Below the pieces are notes generated by a model. That model ran no database searches and was not told the origin of the DNA. It saw only the letters and a program-made list of their open reading frames with translations. DNA of 62,432 bases from positions 1 through 62,432 of the IMG/VR virus record IMGVR_UViG_3300037882_001611. One strand, written 5' to 3'. Both the position numbers and the translations under genes were made by a program. Each line of letters opens with the position of its first letter. Within the stretch, counting starts at the first letter, position 1. This document shows, piece by piece, positions 53,799-60,146 of the stretch. Origin of the DNA: a virus.

Positions 53799-53844
53799 GG
53801 GTATGACCATTTGGTTTCGTCTCATAAAGACTCATCAGATACCC
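53799..53844 (-). ncRNA. Type I hammerhead ribozyme
   Basis: Reading the minus strand: stem I strand GGGTAT, core CTGATGA, stem II GTCT-TTATG-AGAC, core GAA, stem III ACC-AAAT-GGT, C17, then ATACCC, which pairs perfectly with GGGTAT. Every conserved core nucleotide is present (CUGANGA, GAA, the A15.1-U16.1 pair and the cleavage-site C). Cleavage is predicted between 53805 and 53804. It would leave the ribozyme on the 3' end of the upstream MucR-like mRNA and give the large RNA a 5'-hydroxyl start. Confidence 0.95.
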
Positions 53845-53855
53845 TGTATTTTTAG

Positions 53856-53898
53856 TTTGCCGCCCTGACTCTGGGGGATTGAGCCAGAGCGACAAACC
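53856..53898 (-). other. Long hairpin between the MucR-like gene and the hammerhead
   Basis: GTTTGTCGCTC pairs with GGGCGGCAAAC (11 bp, two wobbles), with an alternative inner CTCTGG/CCAGAG stem. It starts 13 bases after the MucR-like stop. There is no U-tract, so it more likely protects the mRNA 3' end created by ribozyme cleavage than terminates transcription. Confidence 0.65.
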
Positions 53899-53910
53899 AA
53901 AAAACCAGAC

Positions 53911-54417
53911 TTATTCAGTCACTGCCAGTTCAGCGGTTGGTACAGCGGTTGGTTCAACCAATGGTGCTGCTTGGGTCTGAACTCCAGATTCTGTAATCGT
54001 GGAAGCATTGGAAACAGTGTCCTTGGCTTTGACGCCAAGACCGATCTGTTTTGCCAATGCAGCACGAGTGCTAGAATAGTTGGGAGCCGTCATCGGATAA
54101 TCAGCGGGAAGATTCCACTTGGTGCGATACTGATCCGGCGTCATGCCATAATGCGTCATCAGATGGCGCTTGAGCATCTTCAGTTTCTTGCCGTCTTCAA
54201 GGCAGACAATATAGTCAGGCTTGACCGAGGAACGGATCGAAACTGCTGGTTCCTGAGCAACGACTTCAGGTTCGGGAGCCTTCTGCGTGTTGTTCAAGGC
54301 ATCATAAGTGCTCTGGATGAGGCTTGACAGTTCATCGGCACGGATGGTGGTGTTCGATACAAAAGCCGAGACGATACCTGTGGTCATTTGCAGAATTTTG
54401 AGTTCAATGTCATTCAT
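53911..54417 (-). CDS. MucR/Ros-family zinc-finger transcriptional regulator
   Basis: The protein has 168 residues from the ATG at 54417 (AGGAG upstream). The central region is plainly MucR/Ros: SVKPDYIVCLEDGKKLKMLKRHL, MTHYGMTPDQYRTKWNLP, DYPMTAPNYSSTRAALAKQIGLG. Zinc ligands C72, D75, H85 and H89 have the C-x2-D-x9-H-x3-H spacing of MucR proteins. The C-terminus is a disordered alanine/threonine/proline tail. MucR proteins are global regulators largely confined to Alphaproteobacteria, so this gene points to the host class. It may control host or phage genes in the infected cell. Confidence 0.94.
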   Translation of the reverse strand: MNDIELKILQMTTGIVSAFVSNTTIRADELSSLIQSTYDALNNTQKAPEPEVVAQEPAVSIRSSVKPDYIVCLEDGKKLKMLKRHLMTHYGMTPDQYRTKWNLPADYPMTAPNYSSTRAALAKQIGLGVKAKDTVSNASTITESGVQTQAAPLVEPTAVPTAELAVTE

Positions 54418-54453
54418 TTCATTTCTCCTGTGTGAGCAAATACTCACAAAAAA

Positions 54454-54479
54454 ATGGCTACCCCGAGAAGGGTAGCCAT
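54454..54479 (-). terminator. Terminator after the 108-residue protein gene
   Basis: ATGGCTACCC pairs with GGGTAGCCAT (10 bp) around a 6-base loop, then TTTTTTT on the minus strand. It lies directly upstream of the MucR-like gene, which therefore needs its own promoter or read-through. Confidence 0.9.
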
Positions 54480-54553
54480 GTCAAGATATATTGGAAGAAA
54501 AAATTGCTTATGCGGTACAGGTGATTGCTACCGTATCCGTTTTGGCACCTTCT

Positions 54554-54880
54554 TCAGATGCTGACATTGTTTTTCACCATATCCCAAGTGATCGTAACAC
54601 GATCAATGTCAGTGATGTTGTTCGGGAACATAGCGGTCAATGCTGGATTAGCAGCAGACCGTTTGTAAAGAATGTCACGAACATGGTGAAAAAGAGCATG
54701 ATTTTCACCGAAAGAAGTTTCGGTGGAATTGTCACCAAGATCATCCTGTGAAACATCGTGATAGAAATCACCGATATTCACGTATGCCTGACCACCTTCA
54801 TTGGCGGGCAGAACATCGCCGTAAGGTTGTACTTGAGCGTGTTTGGTATTCTTATGATATGCGACTTGATAACGAGCCAT
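54554..54880 (-). CDS. Conserved hypothetical protein
   Basis: The 108-residue protein begins MARYQVAYHKNTKHAQVQPYGDVLPANEGGQAYVNIGDFYHDV, with strand-rich, histidine-bearing segments (GENHALFHHVRDILYKR) and a C-terminal beta part. It is bounded by hairpins on both sides. I do not recognise the family. Confidence 0.78.
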   Translation of the reverse strand: MARYQVAYHKNTKHAQVQPYGDVLPANEGGQAYVNIGDFYHDVSQDDLGDNSTETSFGENHALFHHVRDILYKRSAANPALTAMFPNNITDIDRVTITWDMVKNNVSI

Positions 54881-54909
54881 AGCTTTTACCTATCTATTCT
54901 TGCAAGGAA

Positions 54910-54956
54910 AGGTGCCCTTTCCTTTGTTGGTTCGGGAACCAAGGAAAAAGACACCT
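54910..54956 (-). terminator. Long imperfect hairpin upstream of the 108-residue gene
   Basis: AGGTG/CACCT, TTTCC/GGAAA and GGTTC/GAACC stack into one long hairpin with small bulges, lying between two genes. It lacks a clear U-tract on the minus strand. Terminator or processing role uncertain. Confidence 0.5.
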
Positions 54957-54965
54957 CTTCTTACA

Positions 54966-55322
54966 TCAACAGATCGGGTCTGACCAGAGTGGCATGAAGC
55001 CTTGTTGTTTGAGCCAAGATCCTACAGGACCAAAGCCGAAATGAGCCAGTCCAAGCTCTACCAAACGCCAAAGAGGTCGATTACGCGGCATTTGACGATA
55101 GCTCATGAGATGGACTTGATAGCCCTTTTCAAATAGCAGCAGAGCTTCTCGAATTTGAGCTTTGGTAAGCTTTTCTTCAGATTTTATTATAGTGTCTGTT
55201 GATCTCCATCCACGAGTATACGCCCGGAATAATACAATGCCCCAATGATTGGGGCACTGCATATCCCAGTCAAATTCTCGGTGTTTTTTACCTAAACGAA
55301 ACGCTGCTTTAGGAGAGGGCAT
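54966..55322 (-). CDS. Conserved hypothetical protein downstream of RNAP2
   Basis: The protein has 118 residues from the ATG at 55322, which overlaps the last 14 bases of the RNAP2 gene and is preceded by GGAG. It is basic and tryptophan-rich (FDWDMQCPNHWGIVLFRAYTRGWRST; MPRNRPLWRLVELGLAHFGFGPVGSWLKQQG). Translational coupling to RNAP2 suggests a middle-transcription or early-replication role. No motif is recognised. Confidence 0.72.
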   Translation of the reverse strand: MPSPKAAFRLGKKHREFDWDMQCPNHWGIVLFRAYTRGWRSTDTIIKSEEKLTKAQIREALLLFEKGYQVHLMSYRQMPRNRPLWRLVELGLAHFGFGPVGSWLKQQGFMPLWSDPIC

Positions 55323-56514
55323 AGTCTGCGCTCCCGATGCTTTGCCATAGGTATGGGTCAAGTTTACCAACTGTCACAGTTCGCCCAACGAGTTGGGAGA
55401 TCAAATGGCTCAGCATTTCGCTTTTAGCAATAAGCATGAGTTGACGGGTGTACTGTTCCCTGAGATCATTGCCGTAGTTAGGATGGCAACGGAAGCAATC
55501 ATGAATACTGATCACCTTGAATGGCTTCTCGGGGAGACTCTCAAGCAACTCCCAGATGGTGGAGACATCGACATGTCCCAAATTATCCGTGTTGAGATGC
55601 TGAAGGATACGGGCAGAGAGATACCCGCTGTTTTGGTAGTGGTTCCAGAGAGTAACAACGAGCTTATCGTCGTTGCTTTTGGTTTCGTGTCCGTACAGAC
55701 TGTTGTCTCCAGAAAATAGGTCATAAAGATAGTTGACCTTTTGTACGTCATAGTCGCAGCGGCGAGTCATTTCTCTAACGATCATCCCATCGATGCTGTG
55801 AATAGTATTTGCACCGAGTGAACGGCCTTGCTTCATTGGTTGATTGATCCGATGATAGTAGTCGAAAGGCTGATTGAGAAAGTTCACAGTTTCTTTTATG
55901 GAGTCCATGACTTTAATTTTAACATGGAAATTGTCGGGCAATATCCAGTCATGGGAATCTGTATTAGGATCCCAGAGAAGCAGCATAGTTTCGTTGAGTT
56001 CCCATGCTCCGGGAGCATTAGTGATCATTGTGTTGTAGAACAGATCCAAGAGAGCACCTTCACCGAAGATGCGTTTGGGTTGAGCCTTGCTGCTATAGAG
56101 AGCTGTCATGATCGCGTCTTTGCAATCATCACGGCTGATTTTGGCAGTTTCTCCCAGTTGGTTCAACATGATCTGATAGATCTTGGTATAGGCATCTTCA
56201 CGTTTGCCTGTGGAGACCACATTGCAAAGTTCGGCTGCCAGACGATCTCCCGTCAGAGCAGCCAAGAGCTGCAAGCCACTGGAGGTGGCATCGAGTGAGA
56301 TCATATAACCAGTGGGTTGTCCTGCTACAGCAGCATTGTAAGCTATACAGCCTGCATAGAAGAGAGCAGGTTCTTTAGCTTGGTGGATTAGTTCAGCGAT
56401 GCTGTTCTGATGTTGATCGAACCATTGGATGCGTTCATCCCAGTTCAGTTTGTCAAGGCCGAAGCTATTAGCGATATCGATCTTGATATATTCGAGTGAA
56501 GTGAATTTCTGCAT
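55309..56514 (-). CDS. Middle RNA polymerase, large (catalytic) subunit RNAP2, N4 gp16-like
   Basis: The protein has 401 residues from the ATG at 56514 (AGGAG upstream); N4 gp16 has about 404. It carries the palm and fingers of a T7-like polymerase: motif A D75 (ISLDATSSGLQLLAAL), motif B R128-K132-Y140 (RDDCKDAIMTALYSS, the T7 R627/K631/Y639 spacing) and motif C H338-D339 (SIHDCF). With RNAP1 it forms the heterodimer that transcribes middle genes in N4. The N-terminal DxxGR region is missing, as expected, because it lies in RNAP1. Confidence 0.95.
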   Translation of the reverse strand: MQKFTSLEYIKIDIANSFGLDKLNWDERIQWFDQHQNSIAELIHQAKEPALFYAGCIAYNAAVAGQPTGYMISLDATSSGLQLLAALTGDRLAAELCNVVSTGKREDAYTKIYQIMLNQLGETAKISRDDCKDAIMTALYSSKAQPKRIFGEGALLDLFYNTMITNAPGAWELNETMLLLWDPNTDSHDWILPDNFHVKIKVMDSIKETVNFLNQPFDYYHRINQPMKQGRSLGANTIHSIDGMIVREMTRRCDYDVQKVNYLYDLFSGDNSLYGHETKSNDDKLVVTLWNHYQNSGYLSARILQHLNTDNLGHVDVSTIWELLESLPEKPFKVISIHDCFRCHPNYGNDLREQYTRQLMLIAKSEMLSHLISQLVGRTVTVGKLDPYLWQSIGSADYALS

Positions 56515-56557
56515 TTCTAATCTCCTGCATATGGCATGATTGCCGCGTCTTGGGGAT

Positions 56558-56710
56558 TTATTCTGGATCACCTTCTTCAAGAGTTTTGAGAATATTTTCC
56601 GCTTCAGTACGAATATCGTGCATAATCGGAACAACATCTCTTGATTGATCTTCAGATAAAAAGATGATTCTATTCGCAATTTCAGCGATTATCTCTTCCA
56701 TTGTAGTCAT
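56558..56710 (-). CDS. Small acidic helical protein between HNH and RNAP2 genes
   Basis: The frame encodes 50 residues (MTTMEEIIAEIANRIIFLSE…RTEAENILKTLEEGDPE). AAGGA is well spaced, and the start overlaps the preceding stop (ATGA). The composition is that of a short coiled coil. Function unknown. Confidence 0.62.
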   Translation of the reverse strand: MTTMEEIIAEIANRIIFLSEDQSRDVVPIMHDIRTEAENILKTLEEGDPE

Positions 56711-56826
56711 TCTTGATCCTTCCAGAGGTTGATGTGGTCACCATACACTTTGTGCCAGTAACGCCACTTGAGCATAGTGATCCAAGCCCAAGAGAGTTTC
56801 CCTTGGGCTTGGTTCTGCTTCCGCAT
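56707..56826 (-). CDS. Possible small aromatic-rich protein
   Basis: A frame of 39 residues from the ATG at 56826 encodes MRKQNQAQGKLSWAWITMLK followed by WRYWHKVYGDHINLWKDQE, unusually rich in tryptophan and tyrosine. It starts 23 bases after the HNH stop and couples to the next gene by ATGA. A longer frame would overlap the HNH gene. The ribosome-binding site is weak, so the start is uncertain. Confidence 0.5.
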   Translation of the reverse strand: MRKQNQAQGKLSWAWITMLKWRYWHKVYGDHINLWKDQE

Positions 56827-56848
56827 ATACTTGCGAAGTCTATGTTGA

Positions 56849-57367
56849 TTAGACGACAAGTTCAGGTTCAGCCAACTTACGCTTCTCGTTCCACCGAGGG
56901 CGACGATTGTTGGCTTGTTCTTTGCGGGTAGCCCAGCGACAGTTTCCGGGTTCATAATTCCCGTCATTGTCGATACGTTCGATGGTCAACTTGTCTGTCC
57001 AGCCATTAGCAAGAGACCAGTCCTTGAAGGTCTGAAAGTCGTGCCATTCAGGGCAGACCTTAATGCCTCGATCAACGTAGGCATCTCGATCTTTACGAGT
57101 CGTATTAGGATTGCACCTTGCCATCATGTTTGACCATGAATTGAAGATGGGTGTTCTTGATGCACCATGAGTAGTGTTCACTTCAATGGCGTAACAGCCA
57201 CATGAAGTGGACTTTCCTTGCTTGAGGTTTTGCCAGAGAACGAGGGTCTCCTTGCCGCAGTCACAACGGCATTTTACACGCCGTTTGGCTCCTAGCTTGG
57301 AGACCTCTTCGATCAGGGTGAGTCGGCTCATTTTCGATCCGAGCGAGATCACATCAGCTTTCGGCAT
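56849..57367 (-). CDS. HNH homing-type endonuclease between RNAP1 and RNAP2 genes
   Basis: The 172-residue protein has an N-terminal CxC…CGC zinc-ribbon region ([14 protein letters not shown]…STSCGC, about 33-57), a middle [34 protein letters not shown] typical of phage HNH proteins, and the HNH core [21 protein letters not shown]…EQANNRR (about 130-160). Such free-standing endonucleases cut alleles lacking them and spread by repair. It splits two genes that are normally adjacent in N4-like phages without disrupting either frame. Confidence 0.92.
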   Translation of the reverse strand: MPKADVISLGSKMSRLTLIEEVSKLGAKRRVKCRCDCGKETLVLWQNLKQGKSTSCGCYAIEVNTTHGASRTPIFNSWSNMMARCNPNTTRKDRDAYVDRGIKVCPEWHDFQTFKDWSLANGWTDKLTIERIDNDGNYEPGNCRWATRKEQANNRRPRWNEKRKLAEPELVV

Positions 57368-57370
57368 GGG

Positions 57371-58210
57371 TTATTCCATAGAGACTATTTCTTCATCCGC
57401 AAGCTGTATCACTGCCTTGTTCCAAGGAGCACCTTGATAGTTGACGTGATAACCTTGGCAGTACACACGTCCACGCTTGTCGTATTTGTGGGTGAGATGG
57501 AACTCATTTCCATGATCGACGAGCTTCGCTATCACTTCGTGACAACTACGATCATATTTTTCAAATGCACGTTTCCGGCGTTCGAAATCGTCTTTGGTTT
57601 CACCTTCTTTCGGTTTGTCCAAATTACGCCAAGAGTTGGCGATCATATTGGCCGTATCGATATTGATGGTGAAACGAACATTGTTCATATGATTGATGTG
57701 GTCTAGACATACATCATCATCATGATGGTTCTTTTTGAGAATGATTGATCCTCGGTTGAGCACATATCCAGTATCTCGGTTGCACTTTACCTTTCTGGGT
57801 CGGACAACCATAGGGAGAGGGAATTGGTAAAGATCCAATTCACGTTGGATATCTTCTGGAATCGTGAGAACAGGTTCTACAATGAGCTGTGAATAGGCAG
57901 GGTGCCAATGGAGCAAGTCCACTTCACAGCATTTCAGAATGGCATCTGCTACGTCCTGAACGTCATTATAATGATGACGTAGGATACCTACCATAGTTGG
58001 TAGAGTAGTTCGTTTATGGAGAGCCATTTGAACCAGAAGGGAGAAACCGAACGCGGGATCAATGCTGTTTAGTTTCATGAACTTGGTTAGGTCAAGTCCA
58101 GTGCGTTCTTTGAGTTCTACCTCGAAGTAGTTGTACAAACGAGGAAGAAGTTGGTTTTTGGAATAAAGCTTTTCAAGCTGAATCTGTGTCTGCATGTTGG
58201 CGTCTTGCAC
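57371..58210 (-). CDS. Middle RNA polymerase, small subunit RNAP1, N4 gp15-like
   Basis: The protein has 279 residues from a GTG at 58210, chosen because AAGGAG lies 7 bases upstream; an in-frame ATG follows five codons later (N4 gp15: about 269). It corresponds to the N-terminal part of T7-like polymerases and ends with the DxxGR motif at 244-248 (HKYDKRGRVYCQGYHVNYQG), which in single-chain enzymes precedes motif A. RNAP2 supplies the remainder. It would transcribe middle genes from the N4-type promoters as a heterodimer. Confidence 0.93.
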   Translation of the reverse strand: MQDANMQTQIQLEKLYSKNQLLPRLYNYFEVELKERTGLDLTKFMKLNSIDPAFGFSLLVQMALHKRTTLPTMVGILRHHYNDVQDVADAILKCCEVDLLHWHPAYSQLIVEPVLTIPEDIQRELDLYQFPLPMVVRPRKVKCNRDTGYVLNRGSIILKKNHHDDDVCLDHINHMNNVRFTINIDTANMIANSWRNLDKPKEGETKDDFERRKRAFEKYDRSCHEVIAKLVDHGNEFHLTHKYDKRGRVYCQGYHVNYQGAPWNKAVIQLADEEIVSME

Positions 58211-58221
58211 AGTAGTTCTCC

Positions 58222-58422
58222 TTAGAGTTGTTCGGTGATATGAGTTACACGGAAGCATGTCAGATTGCGTTCAATCGATTCTTTCCGTGCCTTTTCTTCG
58301 TCGTCATAAGATATGACTGCACGACCGGATTTAGCTCGAAGCTGAAATTCAATCTTGTAATCATCTGCGGACTTAAGCGGCAAACCTTCGGCCTGACGTT
58401 GTATTAAGCAATGTTGTTGCAT
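58222..58422 (-). CDS. Small hypothetical protein upstream of RNAP1
   Basis: The 66-residue protein starts after AAAGGAC. It has a beta-hairpin-like core (YKIEFQLRAKSGRAVISYDDEEKARKESIERNLTCFRVTHIT), resembling small phage proteins with a repeated strand-helix pattern. It is closely spaced to RNAP1, so it is co-transcribed. No function is known. Confidence 0.72.
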   Translation of the reverse strand: MQQHCLIQRQAEGLPLKSADDYKIEFQLRAKSGRAVISYDDEEKARKESIERNLTCFRVTHITEQL

Positions 58423-58439
58423 TTCATGTCCTTTCTAAT

Positions 58440-58784
58440 TTAGATGGGTAGTATGATGACGATCTCAACGATCTCCATATCTTCAGCATGACGATGAGGT
58501 TTAGGAATGAGGTAATTTTCCTCATAATAATCTTCATAATCATATCCACGATCACAGCCAACGGCTCCTTTAAGCCATGCTGTTAGTAGATTTTTAGCAG
58601 CTCTCTTTTCGGGATAGCTGCGAATCTGCATGTATTTGTCATAATTTTTCGGCCATGAACTTCGATCAGCAAAGTCTACTGGTTCGAGGTGTGAACCACC
58701 TCTTCCATCACGTCTTTGTGGACGTGGTAGATATCTTTGTGTGCCTTTGATTCGAACGGCATATTCGGTGATTATTATTGTCAT
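58440..58784 (-). CDS. Conserved hypothetical protein (early region)
   Basis: The protein has 114 residues from the ATG at 58784, which overlaps the preceding stop (ATGA). It is basic and aromatic in the first half (RIKGTQRYLPRPQRRDGRGGSHLEPVDFADRSSWPKNYDKYMQIRSYPEKRAAKNLL) and acidic with a YEDYYEENY stretch later. A DNA- or RNA-binding role would fit the basic part but is not shown. Confidence 0.75.
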   Translation of the reverse strand: MTIIITEYAVRIKGTQRYLPRPQRRDGRGGSHLEPVDFADRSSWPKNYDKYMQIRSYPEKRAAKNLLTAWLKGAVGCDRGYDYEDYYEENYLIPKPHRHAEDMEIVEIVIILPI

Positions 58785-59167
58785 GGGAATGTTCCCCAAT
58801 AAGAGAAGTCTTCTCCGAGCCATGGTTTCCATGCCTCGTCGAATTTGCAGTTCTTGGGTGCCAGCTTGAACATCGGAGCGATGTTAGTAGGTTTGAGACC
58901 AGCGAGACCACATCCGATTTGTGTCACCTTGAAGGTGAGCTTTGGATGTCCTCGTGCAAAGGCAAGGAAGCCTTTCACATAATCTTCGATACGTGAGAGC
59001 GGCATCGTTTGGATCTGGTCATCTTTGGTAGGGATAGCCCAGCTATCCCCATGGTGTCCGTAGGATTTGCCCCAACGAGCACCGAACTTTTCATATGCGA
59101 GTTTGGCGGCTCCGGCTCCATGAATACCAGCTTCATTGCTGCCGAAGCAAAAGATCATTTTAGACAT
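58781..59167 (-). CDS. A1S_2505-like phage protein (macro-domain-like fold)
   Basis: The 128-residue protein begins IFCFGSNEAGIHGAGAAKLAYEKFGARWG and continues with GDSWAIPTKDDQIQTMPLSRIEDYVKGFLAFAR and VTQIGCGLAGLK. This is the motif set of the A1S_2505 phage non-structural family, whose glycine-rich loops (GSNEAG…GAGAA, GCGLAG) recall macro-domain nucleotide pockets. It may bind or remove ADP-ribose, but that is an inference from the fold resemblance. Confidence 0.82.
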   Translation of the reverse strand: MSKMIFCFGSNEAGIHGAGAAKLAYEKFGARWGKSYGHHGDSWAIPTKDDQIQTMPLSRIEDYVKGFLAFARGHPKLTFKVTQIGCGLAGLKPTNIAPMFKLAPKNCKFDEAWKPWLGEDFSYWGTFP

Positions 59168-59327
59168 GACCTTTTTCCTTTCTTTTGTTGGATTTATTTA
59201 GAACTTGTTCGAGACGAGTTGCCCATTTGCAATTTGATGGTTCATAATCACCATCATTATCTATACGTTCAAGTGTCAGTCCTTCAGATGGTTTATCCTG
59301 TGAAGGACATGTTTCATCGCAAGATCT
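59160..59327 (-). pseudogene. 5'-truncated HNH endonuclease remnant
   Basis: The frame has no start codon but reads …CPSQDKPSEGLTLERIDNDG, then DYEPSNCKWATRLEQVLNKS, to a TAA inside the next gene start. This is the C-terminal half of an HNH endonuclease, close to the intact HNH at 56.8 kb ([21 protein letters not shown]). Upstream of it only a 22-codon frame of another kind remains. The catalytic N-terminal histidine region is gone, so it is a decayed homing gene. Confidence 0.82.
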
Positions 59328-59340
59328 TCAAGAGACATTT

Positions 59341-59865
59341 TCATGAGATAAACTCCTGAAGTTTTTGGCGATCATATTCCAGTTCGATATTGAACATTGG
59401 AATTTTATATGCGGCTGCGATCCTGAGTGAATGGTTTGTGCCACCAAAGGTGTACATGTCATTGTCAGCTTCGTGCCAATAGACAACCATGGATACTGGA
59501 TCAGCAGCTTCATCGCCAAGGATGATGTTGACGTTTCGATCAAATAGACTCTGAATATAGTCTGGGCATGTTGAATAGTGCGAGTGATATTCAGCAGCTA
59601 TTTGTCGAATGAGAGGTGAGCGTGACGAAACCCTGAAAGTATCATCAGCAAAATATTGCCCATTGAAGGGCAGGCACGGGAGCCAGATTTCCTTGTTATT
59701 GGTTCCAGCTTCGAAGGCTTGGTCAGCGCCTCTGCCTTTTCCGCTTCGCAGCTTCCAGTTCAGCAACGATAAATCGTGCGAGAGGGTGGTCAGCAGGTCT
59801 AAGACCTTCGTAGGCGTCTTTCGTGGCCCAATGCCAGCATAGAGTTTCTGTTTCTGTTTCTGCAT
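59341..59865 (-). CDS. DprA/LOG-like Rossmann-fold protein
   Basis: The 174-residue protein starts after AAAGGATTATC. It begins KLYAGIGPRKTPTKVLDLLTTLSHDLSLLNWKLRSGKGRGADQAFEAG…EIWLPCLPF, the pattern of DprA/SLOG-type nucleotide- or DNA-binding Rossmann domains (GIGxR, SGxxxGAD). The C-terminal part (SMVVYWHEADNDMYTFGGTNHSLRIAAAYKIPMFNI) fits the second half of the same fold. The phage role is not known. Confidence 0.85.
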   Translation of the reverse strand: MQKQKQKLYAGIGPRKTPTKVLDLLTTLSHDLSLLNWKLRSGKGRGADQAFEAGTNNKEIWLPCLPFNGQYFADDTFRVSSRSPLIRQIAAEYHSHYSTCPDYIQSLFDRNVNIILGDEAADPVSMVVYWHEADNDMYTFGGTNHSLRIAAAYKIPMFNIELEYDRQKLQEFIS

Positions 59866-60145
59866 CTGATAATCCTTTCATTGAGAGGTTGTTATCGCGT
59901 CTGAAATAATAGAATAGTTCATCAATCTGCATCGAGTTAGAGGTCCGTAGGATTTGACCATTCACTCGATGCCCTTTGACGTGTGCTTCATGTGCAATGA
60001 TTCTGATGTAATCCATTCTTCCAAAATGGGTTACTACCCATGCATCAGTTTGATCCATTCTTACGAGATAAAAAAAGAATGGATCCATTTCGTCGATATG
60101 CCTACGACCAGCTTCATAACTTTCAGCTATAAGCACATGATTCAT
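59723..60145 (-). CDS. Hypothetical protein overlapping the DprA-like gene
   Basis: The 140-residue protein starts after a perfect AGGAGGTTAAT. The N-terminal 92 residues are unique to it (FFFYLVRMDQTDAWVVTHFGRMDYIRIIAHEAHVKG). The last 47 share DNA with the DprA-like gene in another frame but remain protein-like (CWHWATKDAYEGLRPADHPLARFIVAELEAAKRKRQRR). A long two-frame overlap is unusual. The start is secure because of the ribosome-binding site. Confidence 0.78.
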   Translation of the reverse strand: MNHVLIAESYEAGRRHIDEMDPFFFYLVRMDQTDAWVVTHFGRMDYIRIIAHEAHVKGHRVNGQILRTSNSMQIDELFYYFRRDNNLSMKGLSDAETETETLCWHWATKDAYEGLRPADHPLARFIVAELEAAKRKRQRR

Positions 60146-60146
60146 A

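Larger units (their letters stand above)
52460..53804 (-). ncRNA. Candidate giant structured RNA (about 1.35 kb) without protein genes
   Basis: No frame here looks like a protein gene. Read on the minus strand from the hammerhead cut, the region is dense with perfect local stems: TTGAGGC/GCCTCAA (about 53,690-53,725), TTGGG/CCCAA, TTGGTTTT/AAAACCAA (about 53,472-53,499), GTCTGAATG/CATTCAGAC (about 53,436-53,464), ACCAGA/TCTGGT, TGGAT/ATCCA, TCCGG/CCGGA, CGTCC…CTATTC/GAATAG…GGACG (53,106-53,137), GTCAG/CTGAC, CCACG/CGTGG, TTGGA/TCCAA, GCCT/AGGC, GCATTGGA/TCCAATGC (52,547-52,597) and CCTGCTGGT/ACCAGCAGG (52,481-52,523). Size, structure density and phage context recall the GOLLD/ROOL class of large ornate RNAs, but I cannot align it to them. 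It lies between a MucR-like gene and the tmRNA. Confidence 0.75.

Noticed and set aside
54507-54566. 19-codon frame after the 108-residue gene
   Set aside because: Overlaps the end of that gene and has no ribosome-binding site.
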